Of a stretch of DNA of 64,000 nt, positions 45,929-55,757 are shown in pieces (positions within the stretch are counted from its first letter, which is position 1; every line of letters starts with the position of its first letter). Source of the DNA: Actinacidiphila acidipaludis (GTDB lineage: Bacteria; Actinomycetota; Actinomycetes; Streptomycetales; Streptomycetaceae); NCBI RefSeq assembly GCF_019890725.1, contig NZ_JAINZZ010000004.1:234955-298954 (forward strand), given 5' to 3'. A program made the translations under genes and the position numbers. The notes under the pieces are model-generated. The model was not told the DNA's origin. It saw nothing but the letters and a program-made list of their open reading frames with translations, and did no database searches.

Positions 45929-47077
45929 CTATGTGCGGCGGGTGAGGAGCCAGGGCTCGACCACGCCGAGGCCGCGTACCGGCCGCCGCCACATCGGCTG
46001 CAGAGCGAAGCGGTACTTCTCCGCCGTCTCCGCGTCCACCTCCGCCTCGGAGATCGGCGCCTCGCCGGCCTCCCCCAGCGCCTCCGCGAAGTCGCCGTCC
46101 ACCAGCACGGCGTCGCGCGGCGCGATGGAGGTCAGCCGGGACGCCAGGTTCACCGTCGTGCCGAAGACGTCGCCCATGCGCGTCGTGACCGTGCCGAACG
46201 CCATGCCGACCCGCAGCGCCGGCATGGTCTCGTCGCCGGTCATCGTCTCGATCAGCCGCATGCCGATCTCCGCGGCGGTGCCGGGGTCGTCGGCGACGAA
46301 CAGCACCTCGTCGCCGAGCGTCTTGATCAGCCGTCCGCCGTACGCGGCGACCTGGTCCGCGGCCGTGGTCTCGAACGCCTCGACGAGTTCGCCGAGTTCC
46401 TCCTCCTCCAGGCGCCGGGTGAGCCGGGTGAAGCCGACCAGGTCGGCGAAGCCGACGGCCAGCCGGCGGTCCACCGCCTCCTCGTCGTCGGACCGCACGA
46501 CGCGGCTGGTGGCGGCGGCCACCTGGCGGCGCCAGACGTAGATGAGGAACTCCTCCAGTTCCGGCAGGAGCAGCTCGACCAGCGGATAGGCCACCTCGGC
46601 CCGGGTCATGCCCGGTTCGGGCGGCTCGGTGAGGCCCTCCAGGAAGGAGTCGGTCTGCCAGTCCGCCAGCCGGGCGGTGGTCTGGCCGGTGGAGCGGGCG
46701 ACCTGGATCGCCATGGACTCGCTGAGCAGTCCGGCCTCGACCAGACCGGCGAGGCGCCGCAGCGCGAGCACGTCGCCCTCGGTGAGCGCCTTGGCCTGCC
46801 CTATGTCGGCGAAGCCCATGGCCCGCCAGAAGCGGGACGCGAGGTCCATGGAGACGCCGGCGGTGCGGGCCGCCTGGAAGGGCGTGTAGCGGCGGGGCGC
46901 GCCGAGGATGAGCTGTTCGAGGCGCAGGGCGAGCGGGTGCTCCCCGCTCTCGGAAGCCGCGTCGGAGCCGGGTTCGGCCGCCGCGCCGGGTGCGCTGTCC
47001 GCGGGATCGGCGCCGTGCGGTTCCGGGGCGGTGCCCGGATCCGGGGGGAACGGCTCGTCCGGCCGGGCCTGGTCCAC
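45929..47077 (-). CDS. cya: Class III adenylate cyclase
   Basis: 382 residues from a GTG. A Pro/Ala-rich lead is followed by the actinobacterial adenylate-cyclase regulatory domain with a MerR-like HTH look (RRYTPFQAARTAGVSMDLASRFWRAMGF, read in parts, about residues 62-115). The cyclase domain has FADLVGFTRLTRRL with the first metal aspartates, LIKTLGDEVLFVADD, and GDVFGTTVNLASRL. It is soluble and should make cAMP, which with Crp controls germination and development in Streptomyces. Separated from birA by about 100 bp. Confidence 0.93.
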   Translation of the reverse strand: MDQARPDEPFPPDPGTAPEPHGADPADSAPGAAAEPGSDAASESGEHPLALRLEQLILGAPRRYTPFQAARTAGVSMDLASRFWRAMGFADIGQAKALTEGDVLALRRLAGLVEAGLLSESMAIQVARSTGQTTARLADWQTDSFLEGLTEPPEPGMTRAEVAYPLVELLLPELEEFLIYVWRRQVAAATSRVVRSDDEEAVDRRLAVGFADLVGFTRLTRRLEEEELGELVEAFETTAADQVAAYGGRLIKTLGDEVLFVADDPGTAAEIGMRLIETMTGDETMPALRVGMAFGTVTTRMGDVFGTTVNLASRLTSIAPRDAVLVDGDFAEALGEAGEAPISEAEVDAETAEKYRFALQPMWRRPVRGLGVVEPWLLTRRT

Positions 47078-47174
47078 GGTTACCGCCCGGCCTCTGAAGA
47101 GTCCCTGCGCACAGGCCTTCCGATCATCGAGACGACGCAGCCCCTCAACGATACGGCAGTGTGCTCTGGCTCAC

Positions 47175-47555
47175 TCTCGCCGGGACGGCGCGGGTCACCG
47201 GGACGGCCGGAGGTGGACGACGTCGCCGGCGCCCACCGCCTCCTCGCCGCCGGGGCCGGCGATCACCAGCCGTCCGTCGCCGTCGACGCCGACCGCGGTG
47301 CCGGCCAGTTCCCGGCCGCCCGGCAGTTCGGCCCGCACCTGCCGGCCGAGCGTCGCACAGCCGGCCGCGTACGTCTGGTCGAGCCGGGAGGCCTTCGGGT
47401 CGCCGTCGGCCGCCCGCCACACGTCGTACCACTCGGCGATCGAGCGCAGGACCGCGCGCAGCAGCGGGTCGCGGTCGACCACCGCGGCGCCGGCCAGGGC
47501 GAGCGAGGCGGCGGTGGGGACGGGCAGTTCGTCGGCCCGCAGCGAGACGTTGACG
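47175..47555. repeat. 381-bp tandem duplication, copy 1 (downstream of birA)
   Basis: Identical by eye to 47556-47936. The unit holds the last 361 coding bases of birA with its stop plus 20 bp of 3' flank. The flanking bases differ at both ends, so the break points are sharp and without microhomology. Confidence 0.93.
47195..47555 (-). pseudogene. Orphan second copy of the birA C-terminus
   Basis: Duplicate of the last 120 codons of birA, including the SH3-like C-terminal domain. Because the unit is 381 bp (127 codons), it is in the same frame as birA and separated from it only by the birA TGA and seven sense codons. A GTG at 47482 could start a 95-residue peptide. It has no catalytic domain and is probably non-functional. 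Confidence 0.8.
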
Positions 47556-47936
47556 TCTCGCCGGGACGGCGCGGGTCACCGGGACGGCCGGAGGTGGACG
47601 ACGTCGCCGGCGCCCACCGCCTCCTCGCCGCCGGGGCCGGCGATCACCAGCCGTCCGTCGCCGTCGACGCCGACCGCGGTGCCGGCCAGTTCCCGGCCGC
47701 CCGGCAGTTCGGCCCGCACCTGCCGGCCGAGCGTCGCACAGCCGGCCGCGTACGTCTGGTCGAGCCGGGAGGCCTTCGGGTCGCCGTCGGCCGCCCGCCA
47801 CACGTCGTACCACTCGGCGATCGAGCGCAGGACCGCGCGCAGCAGCGGGTCGCGGTCGACCACCGCGGCGCCGGCCAGGGCGAGCGAGGCGGCGGTGGGG
47901 ACGGGCAGTTCGTCGGCCCGCAGCGAGACGTTGACG
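47556..47936. repeat. 381-bp tandem duplication, copy 2 (within birA)
   Basis: The in-gene copy of the duplicated unit. See copy 1 at 47175-47555 for the break points. Confidence 0.93.
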
Positions 47937-48436
47937 CCGATGCCGATGACGAGCCCGGTGTCGCCGGTGCGCTCGGCGAGGATGCCGCCGGCCTTGCGTT
48001 CCTCGCCGTCGACGGTGACCAGCAGGTCGTTGGGCCACTTGAGTGCCGTGTCGACGCCCGCGGTGCGCGACAGGGCGGTCGCGGTGGCGACTCCGGCGAG
48101 CAGCGGCAGCCATCCCCAGCGGTGCACCGGCACCGGGCTCCGGCCGTCGCGCGGTTCACCCGGTCGGAGCAGTACGGAGAAGAACAGGCCGGAGCGGGCG
48201 GGGGCGGTCCAGACGCGGTCGAGCCGGCCGCGTCCGGCGGTCTGCTCCTCGGCCACCAGCACGGTGCCCTCGGGCGCGCCCTGCCCGGCCCTGGCGACCA
48301 CGTCGGCGTTGGTCGAGCCGGTGGCCTGCACCAGGTCGAGTGCGCTCCACGGGCCCTGGGGCCCGGCCACCGCCCGGCGGAGCGCGGTGGCGTTGAGCGG
48401 CGGGCGGTCGAGGTCGGACCAGCGGCTGGGCGTCAT
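47576..48436 (-). CDS. birA: Biotin--[acetyl-CoA-carboxylase] ligase
   Basis: 286 residues from the ATG at 48436, which gives the usual [14 protein letters not shown] opening; an in-frame ATG at 48505 is less likely. Ligase motifs: the ATP/biotin-binding [14 protein letters not shown] (about residues 81-94), LKWPNDLLV, the KAGGIL lysine, and GIGVNVSL. There is no N-terminal HTH, so it is a ligase and not a repressor. It biotinylates the lysine of carboxylase alpha subunits such as AccA2. It lies between cya and the divergent pccB operon. The 3' end is duplicated in tandem downstream, but the gene itself is intact. Confidence 0.95.
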   Translation of the reverse strand: MTPSRWSDLDRPPLNATALRRAVAGPQGPWSALDLVQATGSTNADVVARAGQGAPEGTVLVAEEQTAGRGRLDRVWTAPARSGLFFSVLLRPGEPRDGRSPVPVHRWGWLPLLAGVATATALSRTAGVDTALKWPNDLLVTVDGEERKAGGILAERTGDTGLVIGIGVNVSLRADELPVPTAASLALAGAAVVDRDPLLRAVLRSIAEWYDVWRAADGDPKASRLDQTYAAGCATLGRQVRAELPGGRELAGTAVGVDGDGRLVIAGPGGEEAVGAGDVVHLRPSR

Positions 48437-48627
48437 GCCCACCACCCTACGAGCGGTCGGCGGAGTGTGGTGAACGCCGCAGTGCCGGTTCCCCAGCGTC
48501 GCCACTACGCTACGGAAAACAGCGTTACTCGCCAGTTAAACAACCTCACGAGCAGTCGCAGCACAAGCCGAGACGTCACCGCCAAACGATCGAGCCGTCA
48601 CGGGCCGAGAGCAGGAGAGCCGCCTCC

Positions 48628-50217
48628 ATGGCCGAGCCGGAGTACGACATCCACACGACCGCGGGGAAGCTCGCGGACCTGCGCCGCCGCATCGAGGAGG
48701 CGACGCACGCGGGTTCGGTGCGCGCGGTGGAGAAGCAGCACGCCAAGGGGAAGCTGACCGCCCGTGAGCGGATCGAACTGCTGCTGGACGAGGGGTCGTT
48801 CACGGAGCTCGACGAGCTGGCCCGGCACCGCTCCACCAACTTCGGCCTGGAGGCCAACCGTCCGTACGGCGACGGCGTGGTGACCGGTTACGGGACGGTG
48901 GACGGCCGTCCGGTCGCGGTGTTCTCGCAGGACTTCACGGTCTTCGGCGGCGCGCTCGGCGAGGTGTTCGGCGAGAAGATCGTCAAGATCATGGACTTCG
49001 CGCTGAAGACCGGCTGCCCGGTCATCGGCATCAACGACTCCGGCGGCGCCCGCATCCAGGAGGGCGTCACGTCGCTCGGCCTGTACGGCGAGATCTTCCG
49101 CCGCAACACCCACGCCTCCGGCGTGATCCCGCAGATCAGCCTGATCATGGGCCCGTGCGCGGGCGGCGCGGTGTACTCGCCGGCCATCACGGACTTCGTG
49201 GTGATGGTCGACCAGACCTCGCACATGTTCATCACCGGCCCCGACGTCATCAAGACCGTGACCGGCGAGGACGTCGGCATGGAGGAGCTGGGCGGCGCCC
49301 GCACCCACAACACCACGTCGGGCAACGCCCATCACCTGTCGGGCGACGAGAAGGACGCGTTCGAGTACGTCAAGGCGCTGCTGTCGTACCTGCCGAGCAA
49401 CAACCTGGAGGAGGCGCCGGTCTACGCCACCGAGGCCGACCTCGCGCTCTCCGCCGAGGACCTCGAACTCGACACGCTGATCCCGGACTCGGCGAACCAG
49501 CCCTACGACATGCACCGCGTCGTCGAACACGTCCTGGACGACGGGGAGTTCCTGGAGACGCAGAGCCTGTTCGCGCCGAACGTGCTGACCGGCTTCGGGC
49601 GGATCGAGGGCCGCCCGGTGGGTCTGGTGGCCAACCAGCCGCTGCAGTTCGCGGGCTGCCTGGACATCAACGCCTCGGAGAAGGCGGCGCGTTTCGTGCG
49701 CACCTGCGACAGCTTCAACATCCCCGTGGTCACCTTCGTCGACGTCCCCGGGTTCCTGCCCGGCACCAGCCAGGAGTGGGACGGCATCATCCGGCGCGGC
49801 GCCAAGCTGATCTACGCCTACGCCGAGGCCACCGTCCCGCTGATCACCATCATCACCCGCAAGGCGTACGGCGGCGCCTACGACGTCATGGGCTCCAAGC
49901 ACCTGGGCGCCGACCTCAACCTGGCCTGGCCGACAGCCCAGATCGCGGTGATGGGCGCGCAGGGCGCGGTCAACATCCTGCACCGCCGCACCATCGCCGC
50001 CGCCGGGACGCCCGAGCAGGCCGAGGAGCTGCGGCAGCAGCTCATCACCGACTACGAGGACACCCTGCTGAACCCGTACGTGGCGGCCGAGCGCGGCTAC
50101 GTGGACGCGGTCATCGCCCCGTCGCAGACCCGTGCGGCGCTGGTGAAGGCGCTGCGGACGCTGCGCAACAAGCGGGAGAGCCTGCCGCCGAAGAAGCACG
50201 GCAACATCCCGCTGTAG
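48628..50217 (+). CDS. pccB: Propionyl/acyl-CoA carboxylase beta subunit (carboxyltransferase)
   Basis: 529 residues, the standard length. [19 protein letters not shown] near the start, then [16 protein letters not shown], the N-domain oxyanion loop [13 protein letters not shown], and in the second domain [24 protein letters not shown] and [18 protein letters not shown]. It transfers CO2 from carboxybiotin to propionyl- or acetyl-CoA. Starts the operon pccB-epsilon-small membrane protein-maf, and works with the AccA2 alpha chain encoded at 52286. Confidence 0.95.
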   Translation: MAEPEYDIHTTAGKLADLRRRIEEATHAGSVRAVEKQHAKGKLTARERIELLLDEGSFTELDELARHRSTNFGLEANRPYGDGVVTGYGTVDGRPVAVFSQDFTVFGGALGEVFGEKIVKIMDFALKTGCPVIGINDSGGARIQEGVTSLGLYGEIFRRNTHASGVIPQISLIMGPCAGGAVYSPAITDFVVMVDQTSHMFITGPDVIKTVTGEDVGMEELGGARTHNTTSGNAHHLSGDEKDAFEYVKALLSYLPSNNLEEAPVYATEADLALSAEDLELDTLIPDSANQPYDMHRVVEHVLDDGEFLETQSLFAPNVLTGFGRIEGRPVGLVANQPLQFAGCLDINASEKAARFVRTCDSFNIPVVTFVDVPGFLPGTSQEWDGIIRRGAKLIYAYAEATVPLITIITRKAYGGAYDVMGSKHLGADLNLAWPTAQIAVMGAQGAVNILHRRTIAAAGTPEQAEELRQQLITDYEDTLLNPYVAAERGYVDAVIAPSQTRAALVKALRTLRNKRESLPPKKHGNIPL

Positions 50218-50284
50218 GCGGCGTCCCGCGCCGGGAAGGCGTGAACGGGCAGCCGGGTGAGTCGCAGACGAGAGGAGCGTTCCC

Positions 50285-50491
50285 GTGGTGATCAAGGTGG
50301 AGCGGGGCAGGCCGACCCCGGAGGAGCTCGCGGCCGTCGTGGCCCTCGTCCAGGCCCGGGCCGCGGCGGCGGAGGCCCCCGCCGACGGCCCGGTCCCGCG
50401 GGCGGTGTGGGCCGATCCGGCGCGCAACGTGCCGCGCCGGCTGCCCACACCGGGCCCGGGCGCGTGGCGCATGTCCGCCTGGCCGGCCTGA
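50285..50491 (+). CDS. Acyl-CoA carboxylase epsilon subunit
   Basis: 68 residues, 67 bp after pccB. Begins with VIKVERGRPTPEELAAVVALVQARAAAA and ends with the motif WADPARNVPRRL...PGAWRMSAWP, as in the ACC_epsilon family. This small actinobacterial subunit binds the beta hexamer and stimulates the carboxylase. Starts with GTG GTG; either codon could be used. Confidence 0.9.
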   Translation: MVIKVERGRPTPEELAAVVALVQARAAAAEAPADGPVPRAVWADPARNVPRRLPTPGPGAWRMSAWPA

Positions 50492-50549
50492 CGCGGGCGG
50501 CGGCTGGTGGTCCCGGGGCGGCTGGTGCGGCTGGGACGGGATTCCGCTT

Positions 50550-50567
50550 CTGAGTACGCGTACTCAG
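50550..50567. promoter_or_regulatory. Perfect 18-bp palindrome upstream of the small membrane gene and maf
   Basis: CTGAGTACGCGTACTCAG is fully self-complementary, 33 bp upstream of the ATG at 50601 and 58 bp after the epsilon-subunit stop. Probably a regulator site for the downstream small gene. Confidence 0.55.
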
Positions 50568-50600
50568 GCGCACCGCCCGTGGGAGCGCGACCCTGGGATC

Positions 50601-50735
50601 ATGCTGTGGTCGGACGAACGGCGTGACGAGCCGCCCGAGGAGATGCGCCAGGTGCAGGCGATGCTGCGCCGGGCCATGCTGCTGGTGGCGCTGGCCGCGG
50701 CCGTGGTGATGGCCGTGAGCGCGTGGAGGTCCTGA
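50601..50735 (+). CDS. 44-residue single-pass membrane peptide
   Basis: A short but gene-like ORF: hydrophilic MLWSDERRDEPPEEMRQVQ, an amphipathic LRRAM turn, then a helix LLVALAAAVVMAVSAW with a short basic end. It lies between the carboxylase epsilon gene and maf, follows an 18-bp palindrome, and from memory has counterparts at this place in other Streptomyces. Function unknown. Confidence 0.65.
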   Translation: MLWSDERRDEPPEEMRQVQAMLRRAMLLVALAAAVVMAVSAWRS

Positions 50736-50777
50736 GTGTGCGCCACGGCCGTCCGCCGCGGTCCCTACGATGGCCGC

Positions 50778-51389
50778 ATGACCGCGACCGCTCGCCGCTC
50801 CCTCGTCCTCGCCTCCGCCTCCCCCGCCCGCCTCGGGCTGCTCAAGCAGGCCGGCTTCGATCCCCGGGTGATCGTCTCCGGCGTCGACGAGGAGGCGATC
50901 ACCGCACCCACACCGGCCGAACTGGCGCGGGTGCTGGCCGAGGCGAAGGCGAACGCGGTGGCCGGCGGCGGCATGCTGGACGGCGGTGAACTCGTCGTCG
51001 GCTGCGACTCGGTGCTCGAACTCGACGGCCAGGCGCTGGGCAAGCCCGCCGACGCCACCGAGGCGACGGCCCGCTGGCAGAAGATGCGCGGCCGCAGCGG
51101 CGTGCTGCAGACCGGCCACTGCGTGATCGACACCGGGAACGGGCGCCAGGTCTCGGCGACGGCCTCGACCACCGTGCGCTTCGGCTCCCCCGACGACGAG
51201 GAGATCGCCGCCTACGTGGCGAGCGGCGAACCGCTGTACGTGGCGGGCGCGTTCACCCTCGACGGCCGCTCGGCGCCGTTCGTGGAGGGCATCGACGGCG
51301 ACGCGGGGAACGTGATCGGGCTGTCCCTGCCGCTGCTGCGCACCCTGCTCGCGGACCTGGGCGTGCGCATCACGGACCTGTGGGTGTGA
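50778..51389 (+). CDS. maf: Maf-family nucleoside triphosphate pyrophosphatase
   Basis: 203 residues. The Maf signature [20 protein letters not shown] opens the protein, followed by VDEEAI, the [10 protein letters not shown] aspartate region, GKPADATEA and [11 protein letters not shown]. It hydrolyses modified or canonical NTPs (house-cleaning; in bacteria also linked to septum control). The ATG is 42 bp after the small membrane gene. No signal or membrane segment. Confidence 0.92.
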   Translation: MTATARRSLVLASASPARLGLLKQAGFDPRVIVSGVDEEAITAPTPAELARVLAEAKANAVAGGGMLDGGELVVGCDSVLELDGQALGKPADATEATARWQKMRGRSGVLQTGHCVIDTGNGRQVSATASTTVRFGSPDDEEIAAYVASGEPLYVAGAFTLDGRSAPFVEGIDGDAGNVIGLSLPLLRTLLADLGVRITDLWV

Positions 51390-51408
51390 CCGCCCGGTGG
51401 CCGTGACG

Positions 51409-51894
51409 TCAGGCGGTGGCCGGCGGGGCCTCGCCGCCCGGGCCGGCGGAGGGGGCGCCGCGCTCACCGGCGCCGGGCGCGCTCTCGGCCTGCCGCCGCT
51501 CGCGGTCCTCGGGGGCGTAGAGCAGCAGCGTGCCGACCAGCAGTCCGAGGATCACCATCATCGCCACGAACGCGGCCCAGCCGACGAGGCCGACGACCAC
51601 CGCGCCGACGACGCCGTGCACCACGGCGCAGACGATGAGCATGATCCGCGAGAACCGGCCGGTCATCTCGTCGCGCACGGCGATCCGCAGCACGAGCACG
51701 GCGCACAGCACCAGGTAGAGGCCGAACAACCCGCCGGCCACCCACGATCCGACGGCCATCGAGGTGTGGGAGAGGCCGCCCATGGCCATCTCCTGCTTCT
51801 GCACGATGAGGCCCAGGATCCAGTTGAGGAACGCTATGGCGAGGCCTTCGAGCACGAGCACCACCGCGGTGCCGACGGCTATCCCTCTGCGCAC
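51409..51894 (-). CDS. Four-helix integral membrane protein
   Basis: 161 residues from a GTG. Four hydrophobic segments at about 6-28, 44-68, 82-98 and 101-122 are followed by a charged and Ala/Pro/Gly-rich cytoplasmic tail (YAPEDRERRQAESAPG). No catalytic motif is visible. Convergent with maf and divergent from accA2. Looks like a conserved Streptomyces membrane protein of unknown role. Confidence 0.8.
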   Translation of the reverse strand: MRRGIAVGTAVVLVLEGLAIAFLNWILGLIVQKQEMAMGGLSHTSMAVGSWVAGGLFGLYLVLCAVLVLRIAVRDEMTGRFSRIMLIVCAVVHGVVGAVVVGLVGWAAFVAMMVILGLLVGTLLLYAPEDRERRQAESAPGAGERGAPSAGPGGEAPPATA

Positions 51895-52285
51895 GCTGTC
51901 CCCCTTCGGCCGATGCCGTGTCGGCCGTCCGGGCCGTTACCAGCGGTATTCCGACTCTGCAGGCTACTCACGGGTACGCAGTGCGGCAAGGGGTCCTGCG
52001 GAACCACCCGTTCGGGAATGCCCGGGCGCAAAGTTTCCGCGATGTCTTCGTGGGGTTCCCACAAAAGAGCGTCAGATCGACGCGGGGAGACGACGCGAGA
52101 TCCGGGCCACACCGCCGAGTCGCAGACAACCTCCCGAGCCTGGCCGTACCGTGGATTGAGCAGGCATTCACGGGTTCTCCAGGCCCATGGATCACCCTCC
52201 GTGTGGGCAACCTCACGTGCAGGGGTGCCTCGGCACGAAGTGTGGCCAGTACCTAAACTCGGCTTGTTTCAAGGAGGGAGCCATC
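51895..52285. promoter_or_regulatory. 391-bp gap upstream of accA2
   Basis: No gene seen. Lower GC than the surroundings. TAAACT at 52254-52259 is a fair -10 for accA2, 27 bp from the start codon; the -35 is unclear. The rest may hold promoters for the divergent membrane protein. Confidence 0.45.
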
Positions 52286-54049
52286 GTGCGCAAGGTGCTC
52301 ATCGCCAACCGCGGTGAAATCGCAGTACGCGTCGCCCGTGCCTGCCGGGATGCCGGGATTGCCAGCGTAGCCGTCTACGCGGACCCCGATCGGGACGCGC
52401 TGCACGTGCGCGCGGCCGACGAGGCATACGCGCTGGGCGGCGACACGCCGGCCACCAGTTACCTGGACATCGCCAAGGTGCTGGGAGCCGCTGCCGAGTC
52501 CGGGGCCGACGCCGTCCACCCCGGCTACGGCTTCCTGTCGGAGAACGCCGAGTTCGCCCAGGCCGTTCTCGACGCCGGCCTGACCTGGATCGGCCCGCCG
52601 CCGCACGCGATCCGGGACCTGGGCGACAAGGTGGCGGCCCGTCACATCGCCCAGCGCGCGGGTGCGCCGCTGGTCGCGGGCACCCCGGACCCGGTCTCCG
52701 GCGCCGACGAGGTCGTGGCGTTCGCCGAGGAGCACGGCCTGCCGATCGCCATCAAGGCCGCCTTCGGCGGTGGCGGCCGCGGCCTGAAGGTCGCCCGCAC
52801 CCTCGAGGAGGTCCCCGAGCTGTACGACTCGGCGGTCCGCGAGGCGGTCGCCGCCTTCGGCCGCGGCGAGTGCTTCGTCGAGCGCTACCTCGACCGGCCC
52901 CGGCACGTGGAGACCCAGTGCCTGGCCGACAAGCACGGCAACGTGGTGGTCGTCTCCACCCGTGACTGCTCGCTGCAGCGCCGCCACCAGAAGCTGGTGG
53001 AGGAGGCTCCCGCGCCGTACCTGAGCGAGGAGCAGAACAAGCAGCTCTACACCGCGTCCAAGGCCATCCTCAAGGAGGCCGGGTACGAGGGCGCGGGCAC
53101 CTGCGAGTTCCTGGTCGGCCAGGACGGCACGATCTCCTTCCTGGAGGTCAACACCCGCCTGCAGGTCGAGCACCCGGTGACCGAGGAGGTCTCCGGCATC
53201 GACCTGGTCCGCGAGATGTTCCGGATCGCCGACGGCGAGGAGCTCGGCTACGACGACCCGCCGCTGCGCGGTCACTCCTTCGAGTTCCGCATCAACGGCG
53301 AGGACCCGGGCCGCAACTTCCTGCCGGCCCCCGGCCGGGTGACGCGGTTCGACGCGCCCAGCGGCCCCGGCGTCCGGCTGGACGCGGGCGTGGAGTCCGG
53401 CAGTGTCATCGGCCCCGCCTGGGACTCGCTGCTGGCCAAGCTGGTCATCACCGGCGCCACTCGCGAGCAGGCGCTGCAGCGCGCGGCCCGCGCCCTGGCG
53501 GAGTTCGAGGTGGAGGGCATGGCCACCGCCATCCCGTTCCACCGTGCCGTCGTGGTCGACCCCGCCTTCGCGCCGCCGAAGGACTCCGGCCCGTTCACCG
53601 TCCACACCCGGTGGATCGAGACCGAGTTCGTCAACACGATCCCGCCGTTCGCCGGCGGGGAGGCGGACGAGGAGGAGGGCCCCGGCCGCGAGACCGTGGT
53701 CGTCGAGGTCGGCGGCAAGCGCCTGGAGGTCTCCCTTCCGGCGTCGCTCGGCATGACCCTGGCCCGTACCGGCCTGGCGGCCGGTGCCAAGCCGAAGCGC
53801 CGGCAGGCCACCAAGGCCGCGGCCGCCGCGTCCGGCGACGCGCTGGCCTCGCCGATGCAGGGCACCATCGTCAAGGTCGCGGTCGAGGAGAACCAGCAGG
53901 TCTCCGAGGGCGACCTGATCGTGGTCCTGGAGGCGATGAAGATGGAGCAGCCGATCAACGCGCACCGCTCCGGCACCGTCATCGGCCTCAAGGCCGAGGT
54001 CGGCTCGTCGGTCTCCTCCGGCGCGGTCATCTGCGAGATCAAGGACTGA
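52286..54049 (+). CDS. accA2: Acetyl/propionyl-CoA carboxylase alpha subunit (biotin carboxylase plus biotin carrier)
   Basis: 587 residues from a GTG with AAGGAGGGAG upstream. The biotin carboxylase domain spans about 1-450: [34 protein letters not shown], the ATP-grasp loop [13 protein letters not shown], and [17 protein letters not shown] split over two strands. The carrier domain at the C-terminus has the biotinyl lysine in EAMKMEQ (Lys about 552). It carboxylates biotin with bicarbonate and ATP and hands it to a beta subunit such as PccB. Needs BirA, encoded 4 kb away. Confidence 0.95.
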   Translation: MRKVLIANRGEIAVRVARACRDAGIASVAVYADPDRDALHVRAADEAYALGGDTPATSYLDIAKVLGAAAESGADAVHPGYGFLSENAEFAQAVLDAGLTWIGPPPHAIRDLGDKVAARHIAQRAGAPLVAGTPDPVSGADEVVAFAEEHGLPIAIKAAFGGGGRGLKVARTLEEVPELYDSAVREAVAAFGRGECFVERYLDRPRHVETQCLADKHGNVVVVSTRDCSLQRRHQKLVEEAPAPYLSEEQNKQLYTASKAILKEAGYEGAGTCEFLVGQDGTISFLEVNTRLQVEHPVTEEVSGIDLVREMFRIADGEELGYDDPPLRGHSFEFRINGEDPGRNFLPAPGRVTRFDAPSGPGVRLDAGVESGSVIGPAWDSLLAKLVITGATREQALQRAARALAEFEVEGMATAIPFHRAVVVDPAFAPPKDSGPFTVHTRWIETEFVNTIPPFAGGEADEEEGPGRETVVVEVGGKRLEVSLPASLGMTLARTGLAAGAKPKRRQATKAAAAASGDALASPMQGTIVKVAVEENQQVSEGDLIVVLEAMKMEQPINAHRSGTVIGLKAEVGSSVSSGAVICEIKD

Positions 54050-54100
54050 CCCGGGTCACGTGCTGATCCGGCGGGACGTCGTAGAGCCCGCCGCACACGA

Positions 54101-54142
54101 AACGCCGGTCGCACTGGTGGTCACCACCAGGCGGCCGGCGTT
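54101..54142. terminator. Hairpin between accA2 and the MFS exporter gene
   Basis: An 8-bp base (AACGCCGG with CCGGCGTT) and an inner 7-bp stem-loop (CTGGTGG-TCA-CCACCAG) between two convergent stops. Confidence 0.6.
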
Positions 54143-54200
54143 CGTCCGTCCGACGCCCGCGAGCGGGTTCCGCGCCCGCGCGTCGGCCTCGGCGTCCGCC

Positions 54201-55640
54201 TCAGCGCAGGGTGGGCCGCGGCGGCTGCTTGAGCGCGAGCACCAGCAGCCACGCGGCGCCGGTGAAGACCGCGGCCATGGTGAACGCGGCGGTCGCGCCG
54301 TGGATGAACGGCTCGCTGTGGGAGTGGCGGGAGACCGTGCCGAACACCGTGACCAGGACGGACAGGCCGAGGCTGCCGCCGATCTGCTGCATGGTCTGCA
54401 GCAGGCCCGACGCGGACCCGGCGTCCTTCGGCTCGACGCCGGCCAGGATGAAGGTGTTGAGCGGCATCATGGTGAACCCGACGCCCACGCCGATCAGGAC
54501 GAGCGAGGCGAGGATCCCCCGGGCGTAGCCGTCGGACGCGCTGAGCCGGGTGATCCACAGGGTGCCGGCGATGTTGAGCGCGCCGCCGAGGGCCGCCACC
54601 CGCTTGGCGCCGAACCGGGCCAGGGCGCGCGGCGCCAGCCGGGCCGCGACGAACAGCGGGCCGGCCAGCGGCAGGAAGGCGAAGCCGGTCCTGAGCGGGC
54701 TGAAGTGCAGGTGGTTCTGCATGTACTGGGTGCTGAAGTAGAAGACGCCGAACATGCCGGCCGGCACCAGCAGCATCACGCCGTAGGCCAGTGCCCGGTT
54801 GCGGTTCCGGAACAGCCGCAGGACCACCAGCGGCCGCTCGACCCGGACCTCGTTGAGGAAGAAGGCGAAGAGCAGCGCGACGGCGAGGGCGAAGAACGTC
54901 AGGGCCCGCGGGTCGCCCCAGCTGCTCTCGCCCACCCGGATGAACGCGTAGACCAGGCCCGCCATGCCGAGGGTGCCGGTGACGGCGCCGGCGATGTCGA
55001 ACCGGCCGCCGCGGTGGCGGGCGGTCTCGGTGATGTGGCGCGGGGCCAGCAGCACGATCGCGAGGCCCACGGGGATGTTGATGAAGAACACCCAGCGCCA
55101 GGACCCCCAGTCGGTCAGCATGCCGCCGACGGTGAGGCCGATCGCCGAACCGGCGCCGGAGATCGCCGAGAAGACGCTGAGCGCCCGGTTGCGTTCGGCG
55201 CCCTCGGTGAAGGAGGTCGCGATCAGGGCCAGGGTGCTGGGCGCGGCCAGCGCCGCGGCGGCGCCCTGCAGCGCGCGGGCGATCAGCAGGGTGGTGCTGT
55301 CGTTGGCGACGCCGCCGGCGACCGAGGCCAGGGTGAACGCGGAGACGCCCCAGACCAGGGCCGTTCTGCGGCCGATGAGGTCGCCGACGCGGCTGCCGAG
55401 GAGCAGCAGGCCGCCGAAGGCGAGGGTGTAGACGTTGAGGACCCAGGACATGCCGGTCGGCGAGAAACCGAGGTGGACACCGATGCCGGGAAGTGCGACG
55501 TTCACGACGGTGGCGTCGAGCAGCAGCATCAACTGGGCGCCGACGATGGCGGCGAGGGCGAGATAGGAGCGCCCGCGGGCGGGGGACGGCAGGCGGGACG
55601 CGGTGGTGGGACGCAGATCGCGCACGGAGTGCGTGGGCAT
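54201..55640 (-). CDS. MFS drug exporter (DHA2 family, 14 helices)
   Basis: 479 residues. Helix 1 carries LMLLLDATVVNVALPGIG, the A-like motif is GSRVGDLIGRRTALVWG, motif C is SGAGSAIGLTVGG, and about 14 hydrophobic segments can be counted, as in EmrB/QacA-type proton antiporters. It probably expels a drug-like compound. Divergent from a TetR gene with a double palindrome between them, the standard repressor-pump arrangement. Contrast the dead MFS gene at 4.0 kb. Confidence 0.93.
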   Translation of the reverse strand: MPTHSVRDLRPTTASRLPSPARGRSYLALAAIVGAQLMLLLDATVVNVALPGIGVHLGFSPTGMSWVLNVYTLAFGGLLLLGSRVGDLIGRRTALVWGVSAFTLASVAGGVANDSTTLLIARALQGAAAALAAPSTLALIATSFTEGAERNRALSVFSAISGAGSAIGLTVGGMLTDWGSWRWVFFINIPVGLAIVLLAPRHITETARHRGGRFDIAGAVTGTLGMAGLVYAFIRVGESSWGDPRALTFFALAVALLFAFFLNEVRVERPLVVLRLFRNRNRALAYGVMLLVPAGMFGVFYFSTQYMQNHLHFSPLRTGFAFLPLAGPLFVAARLAPRALARFGAKRVAALGGALNIAGTLWITRLSASDGYARGILASLVLIGVGVGFTMMPLNTFILAGVEPKDAGSASGLLQTMQQIGGSLGLSVLVTVFGTVSRHSHSEPFIHGATAAFTMAAVFTGAAWLLVLALKQPPRPTLR

Positions 55641-55672
55641 GATGAAGGAACCCTCCAGCGGAGAACTACAAA

Positions 55673-55711
55673 CGGAGGTCGTCTCCGGAAACTATACGGA
55701 GACGACCTCCG
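55673..55711. promoter_or_regulatory. Double-palindrome TetR operator between MFS and TetR genes
   Basis: Two 15-bp arms, CGGAGGTCGTCTCCG (55673-55687) and CGGAGACGACCTCCG (55697-55711), are perfect inverted repeats of each other, and each arm is itself a CGGAG-5-CTCCG palindrome. The 9-bp spacer GAAACTATA holds a minus-strand TATAGT that would serve as -10 for the exporter. TACAAT at 55716-55721 could be the -10 of the TetR gene. Confidence 0.75.
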
Positions 55712-55757
55712 GTTCTACAATCGCTTTTGGGAAGAGCACCTCGGGAGGCATGACGAC

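Noticed and set aside
45926..48757. Plus-strand open frame of 943 codons across cya, birA and pccB start
   Set aside because: It is antisense to three well-supported genes, its composition is repetitive and it contains the 381-bp duplication twice. GC-rich DNA keeps such frames open by chance.
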